DNA of 64,000 nt from Cheiracanthium punctorium (GCA_038373885.1 JAWZYV010012361.1:300519-364518); one strand, 5' to 3'; shown: positions 42,916 to 55,684, counted from the first letter of the stretch. Notes: generated by a model not told the origin, from the sequence alone. Translations and numbers: made by a program.

Positions 42916-43739
42916 TAAGTAATACATGGTCAGTGGTACGACTCAGCGAGTAGAGTTCAATCATTCGACGGTTTAAGATTTTATAACTCCGAACATAATG
43001 AGCCTTTAGCCGAGGACGGCTCTAGGCGGAATTTTCGGAGGCGGCCACTAGACTTTTAGATTAGCCAAAATTGTACAAAACGCTAACTCAGTATGTGAAA
43101 TCGTGCGGGAACGTGTGAAATCCAAGGTCAGTAGAAGGAAATGACTCCTGACACTTATGACCCACTCGCTGGAACTGCCTTTGCATTTAGAAAAATACGA
43201 TAGAGTCCGATTTTTTAGTAATAAATAGGTAAAATTTTGATACCGCTTTACAAAATGGATGGATTCATACAAGTACATTCAACTACATGGATTCATACAA
43301 GATACTGCTTTACAAAAACAGTTTGTAGTTTTTCTAACTTTAACAATTTGTATAAACACAATCCAAGCTAAATATCAGCTTTTACGATTGCTTTGTTTTT
43401 TGGGTTAAAAGATATATGAATAAAATAAACCGAAGTCTTTAGTTGAAAATTTAACTTATTTTCAATTGTAAAACAAGATATTTTACAAGAATTCTTTCTC
43501 TGTGTATTTTGTATATCGCATTTTTTCTATTTAGAAAGTATCTAGTATTGTTTTGCATTTTAATCAATGTATCTTTTATTTTGTATCGAAAGTGCATATT
43601 CGATGCATATATTCCAACTCTCACAGCCACATGTCATTTTTAATCTTTTTAAAATATTCTATTAATGAGTTAAATGTTAACACATTATGCATTACTGATA
43701 GTCCTATTTTTTAGTGTATTATATCAATTTTAATGTATA
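42916..43739. other. No gene seen; spacer including a hAT-like tail copy
   Basis: 43390-43621 is the second copy of the repeat described at 36045-36265. The rest shows no recognisable feature. Confidence 0.5.
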
Positions 43740-44071
43740 CAGTAGACCCCCTTATAACATGGATTCATACAAGACGGATTCGTAGAACACGGCCTAAAAA
43801 TTGCAATCGTTATGGTATAACACGTTAAAAGAGGCTTGTACAGCACGGTAAAATGAGACAGATGTTCTGATTTTAGACGCTTTAGCTCCTATAATTAATA
43901 CAACTTTTGAATGGTAACACTAAAACATCATTGTGTTTCTAAGGAGTGCAAATAAGTGTTGCAGCGATTATACCGCACAGTTCGCGCTCCAGGTGGAGTA
44001 TAGCTTGCTCCCCGTACAACGCGGATTTATATAGCACGGAGCGTATCTACCGTGTTATAGGGGGTCTACCA
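43740..44071. mobile_element. pogo/Tigger-like MITE
   Basis: The left end CAGTAGACCCCCTTATAACA and the right end TGTTATAGGGGGTCTACCA are inverted repeats of the pogo/Tigger type. TA flanks both (43738-43739 and 44072-44073). The interior carries further copies of the CATGGATT..ACA/TTATATAGCACGG motif in both directions. 332 bp, non-coding. Confidence 0.8.
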
Positions 44072-47000
44072 TATCTTAGTTTTTTTTTTACGTCAGTACT
44101 TTTCAAATTTCTTTCCAGTAATATTTTAATATTTTCTTTTCGGTATTCTCGCGGTCCAAAGATTGCTAAGCTGTTTGCTATATCAGATAAAAACAATATC
44201 TTTAAAATTTATTTTATAATATTTAGAGGGTTCAACCATGTATGCATTCTAAACTTTTTGCATCTATGTTTTTGTAAAAAGGTATGGATTCAATTTTTTC
44301 ACTTACAGATACGGCACTGAATGGTACCAAACCTGAAGAACAGGACGTACCAGAAGTAAAAAATATTCGCTACTGGGCAAACAAAAGTAAGTGTCTTCAT
44401 TTTATAGCATTGATTTTTATTATAGAGGTACATAAAAAAAACATATTTGTTATTCAGCCCTCTTTAGCAGTAGACTACACTTCGTGTTCGATTCTTTTTG
44501 GAATAATGTATACTTTAAATTTTTATGAGTGAGATTTTCAAGATGAAGGACCATCTTCATTTTAATCTGTACAAAAGCTTTAACCTTTTTAATAGCAACA
44601 TACTATTTTTACACTATTAATTAACTGTAATTTTAGACTCCCGAGTCCAAATTTCTACGATTATTTACGGATATATTGTGCTTTCCATACAGCACGAACA
44701 CAAAGACCTACAATCTCTGAAAAACGTATTCGAGCTTAAGCCATATTTCATTTGTTGCTTTCATAGTTAAAATATTGTTCTTCGTAAATGCAAATCATGC
44801 ATCATATGATAATAGCTTCTATCTTTTCTTTTCAACTGTGTAATTTCCTATCAACTAATTAGTCATCCGCAGAATTAAAATAGGAAATTTTGCTGAAATC
44901 GGATTACTTTTTTGAGTAAGTGTATATTTTGACCTATGCATTTGTGACTTACATGAAAACTTACCCTCGTATAAGCGCATTGGTCTAGTAGTATGATTCC
45001 CTCATTATTCCTAAAAACTTGTTACTACAACATGGTGAATTGAGTGTTTTTTTCTTTTTTTAAATGTTAATCCTTGTATCACTTACTATCAAATTGAAAA
45101 TTTCGTTACCATTTTACTATTTTTTTTCTATTCCACATAGGTACAATACTGTGCCGTTTGAAAAAATACCCCTTCTCATCTCCTCAAATATATGCATATA
45201 AGTTTTTTCTTTATATTTACAATCCTCTGTGTGTGGCCTTTCATGAGCATTGCAGCGATTGTAATTATTTTCATTTCCATTCAATAAATCTTGTTTCGTA
45301 GTGGATCTGTCAAATGGCTGAGATCGGAATTCTGTCTTCTTGCTTCTTGGTAGTATGATGGTGTGCTTTAGTCATTAGTTTAGTTTACTTTTGATATGTG
45401 TACAAGGAGCTAAGAATTAAAATGCCCCTACTCTGAGCTCTCTATGTATCAAACTACTCAGTGTAAAGGATCCAAAATTGTTGATCTAAGGGGGGGGGGA
45501 TGGAGACAGCCGCGGTTCCTGCCTCAGGTGGTAATTTCTCGGGGGCCGCAAGTTAAAGAGTAAGAAACATAAAAAGAAAGTGGGCCGCAGGTTTTTGTTT
45601 GCCTCACTTCGGAAAAGATCCATTCAAAGATCCATTGGAAAGCAGAACTATTTTTTCTCTCCAGGTTTGAATGTATGGAACACATTTCGGTAAGGGGTGG
45701 GCAGAAGTTTTGTTATGCCACTACTAACTGCTGTTCATTAGTTTAGTAGATGAAACTTGGACGTTTAACTAGCATGTGGACTTTAAAACTAGAAGGGAAA
45801 AAAATATATTTCAGTCGGAAATTTTCGCTAAATCCCCTTTTTTGTATACCCCGAGTTACGGTCCTGATTTGCAATATTTTTTCCTAGTGTTAAATTTTTA
45901 TCGATCTAATTTTTAAGGTAAATAATAATATAAACGTCGAGAGTTTAGTGAACAACTCTTCTGTTTTTACAAAAATATATTTTTCGCCATAGTTATTATT
46001 ATTTTACGAACAGAGAGCGAAACGAATAATAGATAAAAATATAGTTTTAATATAAATTTTTTAATCTGACAAACTCATTTGTTGTAGGGGAAGTAGAGCT
46101 ACAATAAAACAAAATTTACTATTTTTTTCCCCTGTTCACAAATTTGCGTGTACAAAATTAAAATTAATGTAACTTTTCACCTACTCTTTTCCTCATCTAA
46201 ATTAATAATTATGAGTTTATAAATAGCTTCTCCATATTTAAAAAATTACAAAAGGTAAATGCCTGTCAGTGTTTCATTGTACCTCATGTGTATACAATGA
46301 AACACTTAATATCACTTCTCAAACATTCAAATAATATGAGTCAACATTCAAATTTCAGAATTTCTGTTTTATGTACAGCTGCGGAAAAAAAAGGCCCACT
46401 TGCTCTTTATTTGGCCATTATTCGTCAGACTGCACAGATATATATACCATTCGTTTGTAAATAACGTATGATTTAATTTTTTAGTAATTTAATTTACATA
46501 AGGGCCGTCTTCATATTTAATTCTGCATCAACTTCGTTTTTTTTCCAATGGCACTAAACTACTTCGACTGTATTAAACGAAAGAAAAACCTTCAAATTAC
46601 CCTAAATATAAATTTTCACCAATTTTCTACGACAATTTCTGGAGATATTGAGATTTTTTTTTTTTTTTTTTTTGCAATTTTAAGGGACTTTCTGAGAATT
46701 GAGAAATGCTATTTGTAGGTTCCGAACTTTTCTCCTTTCATTAATTTCGCTCGCGAGAGTTAACAAGAAATAAATATTATATACAGGGAAAATACTGTTT
46801 CTACTCTTAAAGTTTTCGGCACTGAGAATATCAGGAGTAAAAATTAGAATATTTAGTCAGTGGTCGAAATGAACCGTGACTTCAAAACTTCCTTGGTCCA
46901 TAAACACGATTTAAAGAAAAAATGCAAAACGATTCCTTACGATGATGAATATCGTAAAAAAAAAATGTTTTGGGGTATTTGAAGGTTCTCTTAGACAGCT

Positions 47001-47090
47001 GAAATGTTGCCAGGAGCGAGATTCTGTACTTTGCTCGTCTGACTATAATCATTAATGAAAATAAACACTCAAAAAACTGGTGTTATAAGA
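44072..47090. other. 3-kb stretch with no recognisable gene
   Basis: AT-rich, stops throughout. A GC-richer patch at 45489-45610 (GCCGCGGTTCCTGCCTCAGG and GGGCCGCAGG) looks like an eroded hAT-type MITE. A T run occurs at 46655-46672. No terminal repeats or coding signal could be supported. Confidence 0.5.
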
Positions 47091-47156
47091 TAAAATAAAT
47101 AGAAACTTTGTGAAAAAAAAAACTCACATAAAAGGTTACTTCAAGGCGTAACGATC

Positions 47157-47189
47157 GTTTCGACCGAAAATTCGTTCGGTCTTCTTCAG
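47157..47189 (-). ncRNA. Hammerhead-ribozyme-like core in Penelope-like element 1
   Basis: On the minus strand CTGAAGA (fits CUGANGA) is followed by GACCGAA, a 6-base loop, TTCGGTC and GAAAC. The stem II arms pair perfectly over 7 bp. Hammerhead motifs are known in the terminal regions of Penelope-like elements. Stem I is only weakly supported, so activity is uncertain. Confidence 0.5.
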
Positions 47190-47476
47190 ACGAACCCTTC
47201 CGTCAAACAGAGCAGAGGGAACTGAAAAAGATAAACAATCATGCATGTTACCACAAGGAAACATGAAAAGGCGGAAAAAACCAAGGAGAGGGGAAAAAAG
47301 AGAGTGGGGAAGGGATACAAAGAAAAGAAAATAAGGACAAACAAAAAATATAAATAAATAAATAAATAAACAATAAACAATAAAGAACACACACAAAAAG
47401 GAAAAAGAACAAACAAAAGAACATAAAACAAAGAAAACATAAAAACACAAAAATTAATTAAATAATATTAATATTT

Positions 47477-47516
<40 letters not shown>

Positions 47517-47640
47517 TTTTTTTTATGGACAACATACAGGAAAGCACAAAAACAGGACAAACAAAATAATAGAAAAGGAAGGGGAAAAAAGGAGGTGGGG
47601 GGAAAGAAAAAGGCAGAAGAGAAAGGGGAAAGTTAATAAA

Positions 47641-48990
47641 ACATTACAACAACAGCTTCCAAGCGCAATGAACGAAAGGAACGGAAGAACAATCGTTCGC
47701 AAGACGTTCCAAGTGCTGGGTAATGGAAAAACCTTCCAAAAAATCAAGATGGGATAAAGATCGAGGAGTGCACAATATCTTAGCCTTAGAAAACTGAAAC
47801 CGATGATTAGAATTCCAACAATGGGAGGCAATAGAAGATTTGGAAAGCTCATGCTTAGAAACATATCTCTCATGCTCTTTGAGCCTAAATTTGAGAGCTC
47901 GTCTGGTCTGACCAAGGTAGCCCAAATCACAAGATCCACAAGGACTATAATAAACACCCCAACGGTTCTCAGTAGGAATAGGATCTTTAAGGGAAGAAAA
48001 TTTAAGTTTATTAACAGGTTTAAAAATGACTTTGAAACCAAAATTTTTGAGATGTTTAGAAATTTTGCAGCATAAAGGTGAAAAGAAAGGTAGTACGATT
48101 AATTCACTATGAAAATTAATAGAAGTAGTAGAAGTATTAGGCCTATTAAATTTAGAAAGATCTTTATCAATAATAGAGGGGCTAAAACCACGAAAGACAG
48201 CTAAGGATTTTAAGTAATTAATCTCATTATTAAGAGATGAAGAGTCAGAGCAAATTTTGATAGCACGAAACACATAAGAGTAAAAAGCAGAAAGTTTTTG
48301 TTGGTAAGGATGATTAGATAGGGCATGAGGAGGTAAAGAGATAGAAAAGGGTTTGCGGAAAACAGAAGTAGAGAAACCGTCAGAATTCCTAGAAACAAGA
48401 ACATCCAAAAAGGTAAAGAATTGTTGCACTCCTCTTCTAGAGTAAACTGGATACACGGATCAACAGAATTAACAATCAAAAGTAAATTAGAAATATCACA
48501 ATTGGAATCCACTAGAACGAAAGTATCGTCAACATATCTGACCCAGCACGGAAAATTAAAGACCTTGAAGAGCCTCTCTTCAAAATAATGCATATAAATA
48601 TCACATAAGAGAGGTGAGAGAGAATTACCCATAGCAAGGCCCTCGGTTTGTTTATAGAATAAACCATTAAAAATGAAAACAGTTTGTTTAATACAAACGC
48701 TTACTAAAGCTATAAACTCTTTAATCTCAATAGAAGAATAATGGAACTCGCGTAAACGTTTTTCCAAACAGTCCATCGCACCTTGGATAGGAACGTTAGT
48801 AAATAAAGATTTAACATCAAGAGAAAGCATTTTACAATTACTAGTAGAAGAAAGAAGTTTAACTTTGTTAACAAAATCATAAGAGTTCTTAATAGTGTGA
48901 GTGTTACCAGCAGTCAAGTCAAGGGTGAAAGAGTATGCGAGAGGAAACGTGCAAGGTTATAAGAAGCAGCACCAACGTTAGAAACAATGG
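47641..48990 (-). pseudogene. Penelope-like RT and GIY-YIG endonuclease, one frame break
   Basis: The frame 48917-48210 holds RT blocks LSLDVKSLFTNVPIQGAMD, EGLAMGNSLSPLLCDIYMHY and RYVDDTFVLV. A one-base loss in a T run near 48413 moves reading to the frame ending at 47644. That frame has SLPPHALSNHPYQQKL and then the GIY-YIG endonuclease (GVYYSPCGSCDLGYLGQT, RRALKFRLKEHER). The nuclease second half-motif is YLG instead of YIG. Natural stop at 47644. The N-terminal part of RT is missing here because the copy is truncated. Function: target-primed reverse transcription with its own nuclease. Confidence 0.9.
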
Positions 48991-49072
48991 GGCGAAAGGC
49001 CAGTGCCGGATTAAGACAGTGCGGGGCCCGTAGCAAATGCTACCAAGGGGCCCCCTGCTCAGTGACGCACCC

Positions 49073-49103
<31 letters not shown>

Positions 49104-49104
49104 T

Positions 49105-51000
49105 TAGGGGGTGGAGATCACCCTCACATTAAAGTAGTAGAGCTAAATTAAATGAGAACATAAATAATGCTAATTATATTACAATCTATGTTAAGTGCTA
49201 ATTAATTGTATTACTAATGCTAATTAGATATAAACAAAACTAAAAGGTCCCACGTGTTATATTCGCGAGAGATTTATCCCAGCCCTTCCTCCACCTTGGG
49301 TGAGCTAATCTGTAGGTTTTGTGCGATAATAAAATAAAACACAACTTTTACAAATTTTCTTTGATTCAAAATGAACAAATTTGAGTTAACACTAGACAAA
49401 TCAATTTCTCCAAGTAAATTAGTGTGCGGAAAAAATGCCCGTCAAAATAAAGTGGGGGGGGGGCTAAATAGATAGCGAGACTGGCGATGTTTAAAGTTAT
49501 TTATTCGTACAACTCAGTTTTTTTTTTTTTTTAATGAATATGTTCATGGATATATATTTGGAATTTCTAACACTTCCCACCTTTCCCATATGCAAACATA
49601 TAACTAGACAAGTTTACACACATAAAATAATAATTGTTTCTGTAAAATTTTTAGAACCTTCGAAATCAATATGTATTTTAAACTGTGCCTTTAAACACTT
49701 TTTTTTCCCCTATAAAAATACATGCTTGTAAAATTATTTCATTATCTGGACGGTCTTTACTAATAATAGGTTACATATTTTTAACTTTTCTTAATTGATT
49801 TAATGGGTTAATTCATAAGAAATCGAACTGGGGATAGATAGATCTAGCACAATAATACCTCCACCATTCAAAATATACTGCATACACGGAAGGCATTTAA
49901 ACTGTACATGCTTGTACAGGGGACTGTTACTTCCACATTCCGCTTGGAACACTTCTAAAGGTCATTTCGTTAGTGTTCTACAAGCATATGTACATTACTT
50001 TTCAACTTATCCTCGTTAAAATGATATAAAATATTTTGCTCAAAAAAATCTTTATAAGAGGATTGTATATTTTCTAAATAGAATAATCTATATAATAAAT
50101 AATAAAAAAATTGGATAAATCATTCATTATCGTATTACGTTCAAATGTTTTTGCAAGACATAATAATCTTAAATGTGACAAGTAATTTGTCAGTTTCTTT
50201 GTGGATCAAGAGTATCCGGAAATTATCTTTTTTTTTTCAGTTTGCCTGGGGTTATGGCTTCTCGGATACCCCGACCGTCTTGTGCCCCGGCCGTGCGAAG
50301 ATCCTCTCGGTTCTAATTATTTTATTTGAACAAATTTACTGGCATTCGCGCTCTTGACCTGTCATTTCGACCGGCCAAAAATCAATTCTTTTATATTTAA
50401 CGTGGTTAATTTCCAAGATTAATAAGATAATTTATCGTAATAGTGGATTTCCCAACTATTAAAAAAATGACTTACATTCTATATATTATTATTGTTTCAA
50501 AAATAATTCGACTTTGTTTAAATATTGTGAAATGTAAAATAAATAATTAAGTAAAAACAAAGCAAGCCAACTACCAAAAGCCTACTAAGATGGTTTACAC
50601 CCTAGTACACCTTCGAATTTCGCCAAAGCCACCCGCCTTTACTGTAAAACAAAAGAACTTTGGGGCTGCCCAACATCCGTTTAAAATAACATCCTCATAT
50701 TTACTGCAAAACAAAATAACTTTATGTCCAATTTTTAAATAAAAATTATTGTTTCGTGGGGGATTATTATTGATTATGGGGCGCGTTTTTCCTACAATCT
50801 TAATCCTATGGATCTCAGCTCTCGGGGAAATGCAGGTCAACTCGCGTTCCAGAGAACATCTTCAGAAATAGCCACAAATATTTCCGTTCTATTGAGTCAT
50901 TTTGAAAGATTGATTACAACTTCATTAAAAAATTCATCCGACTTGTTACTGAAAAGTCCCTGAAATGATCGGGACAGATAGACTACAGCCTAATGAATAA
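49105..51000. other. No gene seen; interior of the 6.6-kb insertion
   Basis: AT-rich with simple repeats ((TA)n at 49071-49104) and short chance frames. No recognisable domain. Confidence 0.5.
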
Positions 51001-51007
51001 TCCGGCC

Positions 51008-51169
51008 CACTGACGGATTAATACAATTTTGTGGGTGGAGGCTTAGATGGAAGATTCACATACATATATATAAATTTTATGGAAGTAAGTTGGGATTGTT
51101 TACATTAATTTCATTTTTCTCGGAAGGGGCGGTCGCCTCCTCCGACCCCCTTCCTTTAATCCGCCCTTG
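51008..51169. mobile_element. 162-bp hAT-like MITE
   Basis: The ends CACTGACGGATTAA and TTTAATCCGCCCTTG are inverted repeats. The 8-bp flanks ATCCGGCC and ATCAGACC agree in 6 of 8 positions. Non-coding. It lies within the 6.6-kb insertion. Confidence 0.5.
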
Positions 51170-51800
51170 ATCAGACCCTGAGTCTGTTTTTTCGTTTCGG
51201 CACTTAGTTTTCTTTCTATATTTTGTTCATTTCTGGATTCATTCTTCAAATAAAGGCAGAAATGTAGCATTATTGGTAAGGAATCCATTTTCTAAAGGCC
51301 ATAGATGGGTGGTGCAAGGATCTGGATACCCCCTCCTCCGTTTGTCCGAGTTTCGCTTTTAGTCCACAAAAAGATAATGATACAGCCTTTCTTTCTGTCT
51401 TTCTTTTATTTCCCCCCTTTTGGATGCTCCCTGAAATTTTTTTCTGAGAACCGTCCTTTTGTTCCACAGTATTGTTAAATATACTCTTATGCGTGTCCTT
51501 ATTGCTGACTTTAGAATACTCATTCAGTTTCGCCTAGGTAATAAGTTCACTAAATAATGCAGGCATGTAACAGCCACATTAAGTATATTAATGACTATGT
51601 GATTTTATCTCTCACCCTCTTTTGAAAATGTGACATGAAAATGAGACACGAAAATGCGTTACGAAAACGCGACATAAAAGTAAGAATAAATGTCCGCTGA
51701 AAATGTTAGTATGTGTTACGTAAACCACCGATTTTTATAAGCTCCGTAAGGTTACATTTATTTGATAAATGATTGTTTAGAAATTTCATACGTTTATTAA

Positions 51801-51985
51801 AATACTATTAGTTCACAACAGATTTAATCTATTGTTACAATATTTCGTAAGCTGTAGAATATACACCACATGTATTATTTTACATATATTTAAATACTAT
51901 TAGTTCACAACTGCTTTAATTTATTGTTACAATATTTACTAAGCTGTAGAATGTGCATCACATGTATTTTTCTATAAATAGGTTA
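51801..51985. repeat. Two-copy tandem repeat, period 92 bp
   Basis: AATACTATTAGTTCACAAC starts at 51801 and again at 51893. Each unit continues with TTTAAT.TATTGTTACAATAT and TAAGCTGTAGAAT, and ends CACATGTATT. The copies differ at a handful of positions. Confidence 0.8.
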
Positions 51986-52554
51986 CAATCCTAAAAATGT
52001 CAGCATGGGGTTACCAGGTGAAATAAACGATAGATGAGAGATAAAATGACATAGTCCATTAATATCGTTTTAATATGGCAATCATGAAACTAAAAAATTA
52101 GGGGGGTTCAGGGGGTTCTCCCATTGACGATGCTCGAACAGCCGAGTTATACATATATTCTTTCAATGAGTTGTCTACAACTGATTTACAGTTCCACTAT
52201 ATGTTCCACTTTAGAAATTGTCTTATCCAAAAAAAAAAAATAAATAAAATAACTAAATAAAAAAATAAAGAAAGAAAGAAAGAAAAAGAATTACAAGATT
52301 TATCTGTTGCCTTAAAAAATCAAGAAAGATAAATCATGCCAAGCTCATAGATTATAAAACACTTTCCAATACAAAATATTTTTGCACCAAATCTGCGATG
52401 TATTTTAGTTAAAACTGGCGAGATTTCGTAGATAAAAAAATGTTGTATTATCACTATAAATGCAATTTTATGAGACCCTGTAAAAGACCTTTAATTTTTT
52501 TTAGCGTTTAACTGAAGAATATAAAAATTTTATACTCATTGTCTTGTGCTAGAA

Positions 52555-52890
52555 ATGTATTAGTGTCTCTCAAATGCCACAGACTGCAATGTATGGGAAT
52601 TCTTTTGAGTGCTCCTGTAGAACTATTAATAATGCGGACGTTATTCTCAACGTAGAGCATCATTTTGAGAGCCTTAGTAATATATATGCCAACTTTGTTT
52701 TCTTTCAAAAATCGAATATCTCTAAAATATGTTTTCAAGAATGACTGTTGATTCAGTCATTTCTGTACCAACAGATACAGGGGGAGAATCCCCTGAACCC
52801 CCCTTTTAGTTCTGTTTTTTAGACTGTGCTATACATTGGATTTTTTTCTAATGTAAAAGATCTATAAATGCTATATACACCATTTTCAAT
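52555..52890. repeat. Dispersed repeat unit hosting a SINE
   Basis: Contains GCAATGTATGGGAATTCTTT and TTTGAGTGCTCCTGTAGAA, the core of the family seen at 19975, 20160, 53765 and 55275. The part just left of the SINE (ATAAATGCTATATACACC..TTCAAT) matches 55335-55365, which serves as the SINE-free site. Confidence 0.65.
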
Positions 52891-52897
52891 ATGGTAC

Positions 52898-53109
52898 CAC
52901 AGTGGTTATGCCACTGAAAATGTTAGATGGCCGAAGTGTGAAGGTCCCGGGTTCGGGTCCCATCGCGCGGCTGTCGATCTAACGGTCTGGAGTTTTGGTA
53001 GGTTTTCTCCAGATGTAACGTGAATACGGGTTCGAACCCCTTAGGCACCCTCCCACATATGGCCTCCATTGGCAGATCGCCCTAGTGTAGCGTTGCCGTA
53101 ATTACACAC
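52898..53109 (+). mobile_element. tRNA-derived SINE (family 2) with 13-bp target duplication
   Basis: Head with A-box-like AGTGGTTATGCCACTG and B-box-like GGTTCGGGTCC. The body contains TCTCCAGATGTAACGTGAAT and GGCAGATCGCCCTAGTGTAG, shared with 35601-35840. Flanks TTCAATATGGTAC (52885-52897) and TTCAATATAGTAC (53110-53122) differ at one base. The related repeat at 55360 has the unoccupied site. Confidence 0.85.
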
Positions 53110-53122
53110 TTCAATATAGTAC

Positions 53123-54540
53123 ATGGTACTGTACATAGAAAAAACATAAATTTCGCACAAATCGATGTATATCCACAGCAGTTAGAACACTGGATGGGTG
53201 GACATCAGAACAGACAAATAACCGAAATCATAAGGACGTTAACCCGTTTTGGGTTCTAATTCATTAACAATTTTCGTCGTTCGGAGACCCCCTCCTACTC
53301 CTAGGCAGATAGCCCTTAACAAAACACTATACAATAAATCAGTTAATTAAAGTGCGAGTAACGAATTTTCAAAATTCCCAAAGAAATCGACATAGCTTAA
53401 TATAATCACATTAGACATTTTTCGGGGTACTACATATTATCCCGGCGATCCGCCAAGACGAGCAACTTTTTCGGCAAGATAAATTCCGCACACATGAAAT
53501 GATTGATGGTTCGGAATACGATTGCTAACAGTTTGCCAGGAAATCTGAGGAAAAAATAGTTTGGCGTTAATGACCGCCGGGATAATACGTAAATACCTTT
53601 TTCTATATATCGTAAAATAATAAAAATATCGCCAAGTTCGGTTCATTTTTCAAAGCATTTTTTTCGCACTCTATTTGGCAATTTATCGCAAAAGTCGCCG
53701 GCTTTTGGCGCAAATTTTGAAGGAGGCACATGATTGTCGTCGGATTTAAAATAGATGCCTGTCTCTAAACTGCCATTGACCGTATTGTATTGTAATTATT
53801 TTGAGTGCTCCCGTATAGAAAAACTTTTAACTATACAGACACTATTTTCGATGCAAAGCTTCATTTTGTAATCCTTAATAACATCGAATTTTGTTTCATT
53901 TCAAAGAGCAGAATATCTCTAGAACTAGAAGTCAAAGCCTTTTGTGAAGGCAATTACAACGGGCGCGAGAAAAAACATTTTAAGGAAATCTGCCTTTCAT
54001 TCAATATATTTAATTTTCATCCGCCTAAAATAAATAAGTTCATATTCAATTTTTACTACAGACCCAAATCGAATTCCATGCTCATCTGGAAACGCGCGGA
54101 ATCTTTTCGCATTCGAAAGCTTTCGTTTTGTATACATAAACATTCGAATATCCACCAGACGATTTATTTGTGGGGGAAAAAATAATAATAAACTGTGTAA
54201 TTGGGAGAAATTATTTTAAACGTATTGATCCCCCAATTGTATGACGTCATTTTCACTTAAAATAGGTCATTTTGTCACGCAAATGATTCACTTTTTTTGA
54301 CTCTCGGAAACGAAATGGTGCTGAAAATAGCGAAAAATCGCTTAAACATGAGGGAACGGGTGGATTTTCAGATTTTTAAAATTGACAGATTGTTTTCTAT
54401 ATTTTTTTACAAAGTTGTGAAAAATTTCAAGCGGATCGTACAAACGATGTAGAAGTTGTTAGGCTTTTTGTCCTTGACTTTGTAATCTTTTTGCAGTCAT
54501 AGAGGAAAAAGTTTTATCTTGAAGTCAGGGTTCAGCGTAA
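53123..54540. other. No gene seen; dispersed repeat and AT-rich sequence
   Basis: A dispersed repeat unit lies at about 53765-53930 (GCCATTGACCG, TTTTGAGTGCTCCCGTATAG). A piece at 53450-53720 has a 'CGCCAAGTTCGG' and TTTGGC-rich texture reminiscent of the 89-bp array. No coding domain recognised. Confidence 0.45.
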
Positions 54541-54543
54541 CTA

Positions 54544-55246
54544 CAAGGGGTGATCAAATGAAAAGGTACGAAACGTCGCAACAACTTAACCGTTATCATA
54601 TTTGTCCATGCAGCTATGAGAGCAGGTAGCGAGACATCTAGGAATGCGATTGGAGCCTTTTGTGTGGATAGGAACATGCGGGGGCCCGCAGGAGAGAGCT
54701 TAAGCTCTTTTAAAAAGAACCCTCCTATGTCCAATTGACGCGGCAGTGCGTATGGGGCCAGGATGGCGTTCACATTGCAAAATTCGACGATTTAGGGGCA
54801 GCGAGGCGTTATCCGATTTCTGACAGCGGAAGGTGTTAAACCGGCCACTATTCATCGCAGGAGGATGATCGTATACAGGGAAGGCTGTGTGTCCTACAAG
54901 TCAATGAGAAAATGCAATGTCCGTTTTCGCCAAGGAACTGTCCACGTTCAAGTGGGAGACGTTGGACCATCCGCCCTACAGTCCGGACATGTCGCGCTGC
55001 GATTTCCATGTGTTGGTTCCACTGAAGAAACCACCTGAAAGGGAAGCGCTTCAACTCGGACGACGTACTCAAGGACGCTGTGACGGACTGGGTCTCGTCA
55101 CGGCCACAGGAATTCTGGGAACAAGGAATCCTGCGGCTTGTTCGTCAGTGGGATCGTTGTGCTCAGGCCTATGGTGTATATTTTGAATAAAGTCTACATT
55201 TGTACCCACCGTGTCGTTTCGTACCTTTTCATTTGATCACCCCTTG
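54544..55246 (+). mobile_element. Mariner deletion derivative (703 bp)
   Basis: The inverted ends CAAGGGGTGATCAAATGAAA match perfectly over about 33 bp, with TA flanks (54542-54543 and 55247-55248). The plus-strand remnants are the C-terminal part of a mariner transposase: FKWETLDHPPYSPDMS (third catalytic Asp region), then in another frame KGKRFNSDDVLKDAVTDWVS and PQEFWEQGILRLVRQWDRC, ending YGVYFE and a stop. The first two catalytic positions are gone. Non-autonomous. Confidence 0.9.
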
Positions 55247-55609
55247 TAGTTAGTAGGATGATACGCTTTAAAGAATAACTTCCCATAGAGCGCAATGTAT
55301 TGGGAATATTTTGAGTGCTCCTGTAGAAAAAAATCTATAAATGCTGCATAGATCCTTTACAATAGGGTACATGGTACTGCAGATAAGAATAACATATATA
55401 AATTTCGTAGAAATCTATGCCTATTGACGAGGGTTATATCAAGGACGGACAGAAAGACAAACAGAAATCATAAGCACTTTTCTACCTTGTTGGAAAGTGC
55501 CAAAAAAGCTAGATCTTGAGGGGGAAAGACGAAAATTTTCAAGGTAAAGGCGCGGGGGCCCCAAAAGCGCGGAGCCGGTAGCATTTGCTATATTGTTAAT
55601 CCGACACTG

Positions 55610-55649
55610 CGGAAGGCAAGAGAAGGTTTGTGAATTTTAGGAAGGGCAT
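55610..55649 (-). mobile_element. Penelope-like element 1, remainder beyond the hAT-like insertion
   Basis: The reverse complement reads ATGCCCTTCCTAAAATTCAC and then AAACCTTCTCTTGCCTTCCG, the sequence that directly precedes 49000 in Penelope-like elements. It abuts element 2 on the opposite strand at about 55650. Confidence 0.85.
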
Positions 55650-55684
55650 TAAACTGAAATTAAACACACTGTGACGTCCACTGT

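Larger units (their letters stand above)
47093..49000 (-). mobile_element. Penelope-like element 1 (minus strand), main part
   Basis: Nearly identical to Penelope-like element 2 (55650-57673) in opposite orientation, including the pyrimidine-rich 3' region and a hammerhead-like motif. It continues beyond the hAT-like insertion at 55610-55649. It is 5' truncated within RT. Confidence 0.9.
49001..55609. mobile_element. 6.6-kb hAT-like insertion without a visible transposase
   Basis: The left end CAGTGCCGGATTAA...GCAAATGCTACC and the right end, reversed, CAGTGTCGGATTAA...GCAAATGCTACC form inverted ends of about 55 bp that also share a GGGGCCCC block. The flanks CGAAAGGC (48993-49000) and CGGAAGGC (55610-55617) match in 7 of 8 bases. 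Removing the insertion restores uninterrupted Penelope-like sequence (checked against copy 2 at 55753-55795). The interior is mostly AT-rich, with a nested MITE, a tandem repeat, a SINE and a mariner derivative. No hAT transposase frame is recognisable. Confidence 0.75.

Noticed and set aside
47136..47450. Phe/Leu-rich open frames in the pyrimidine tract (also 57309-57632)
   Set aside because: They follow from T/C composition and are present in the untranslated 3' region of both Penelope-like copies.
52898..52970. tRNA-like A and B boxes on the plus strand
   Set aside because: Same reason: head of a family 2 SINE, with a 13-bp duplication.
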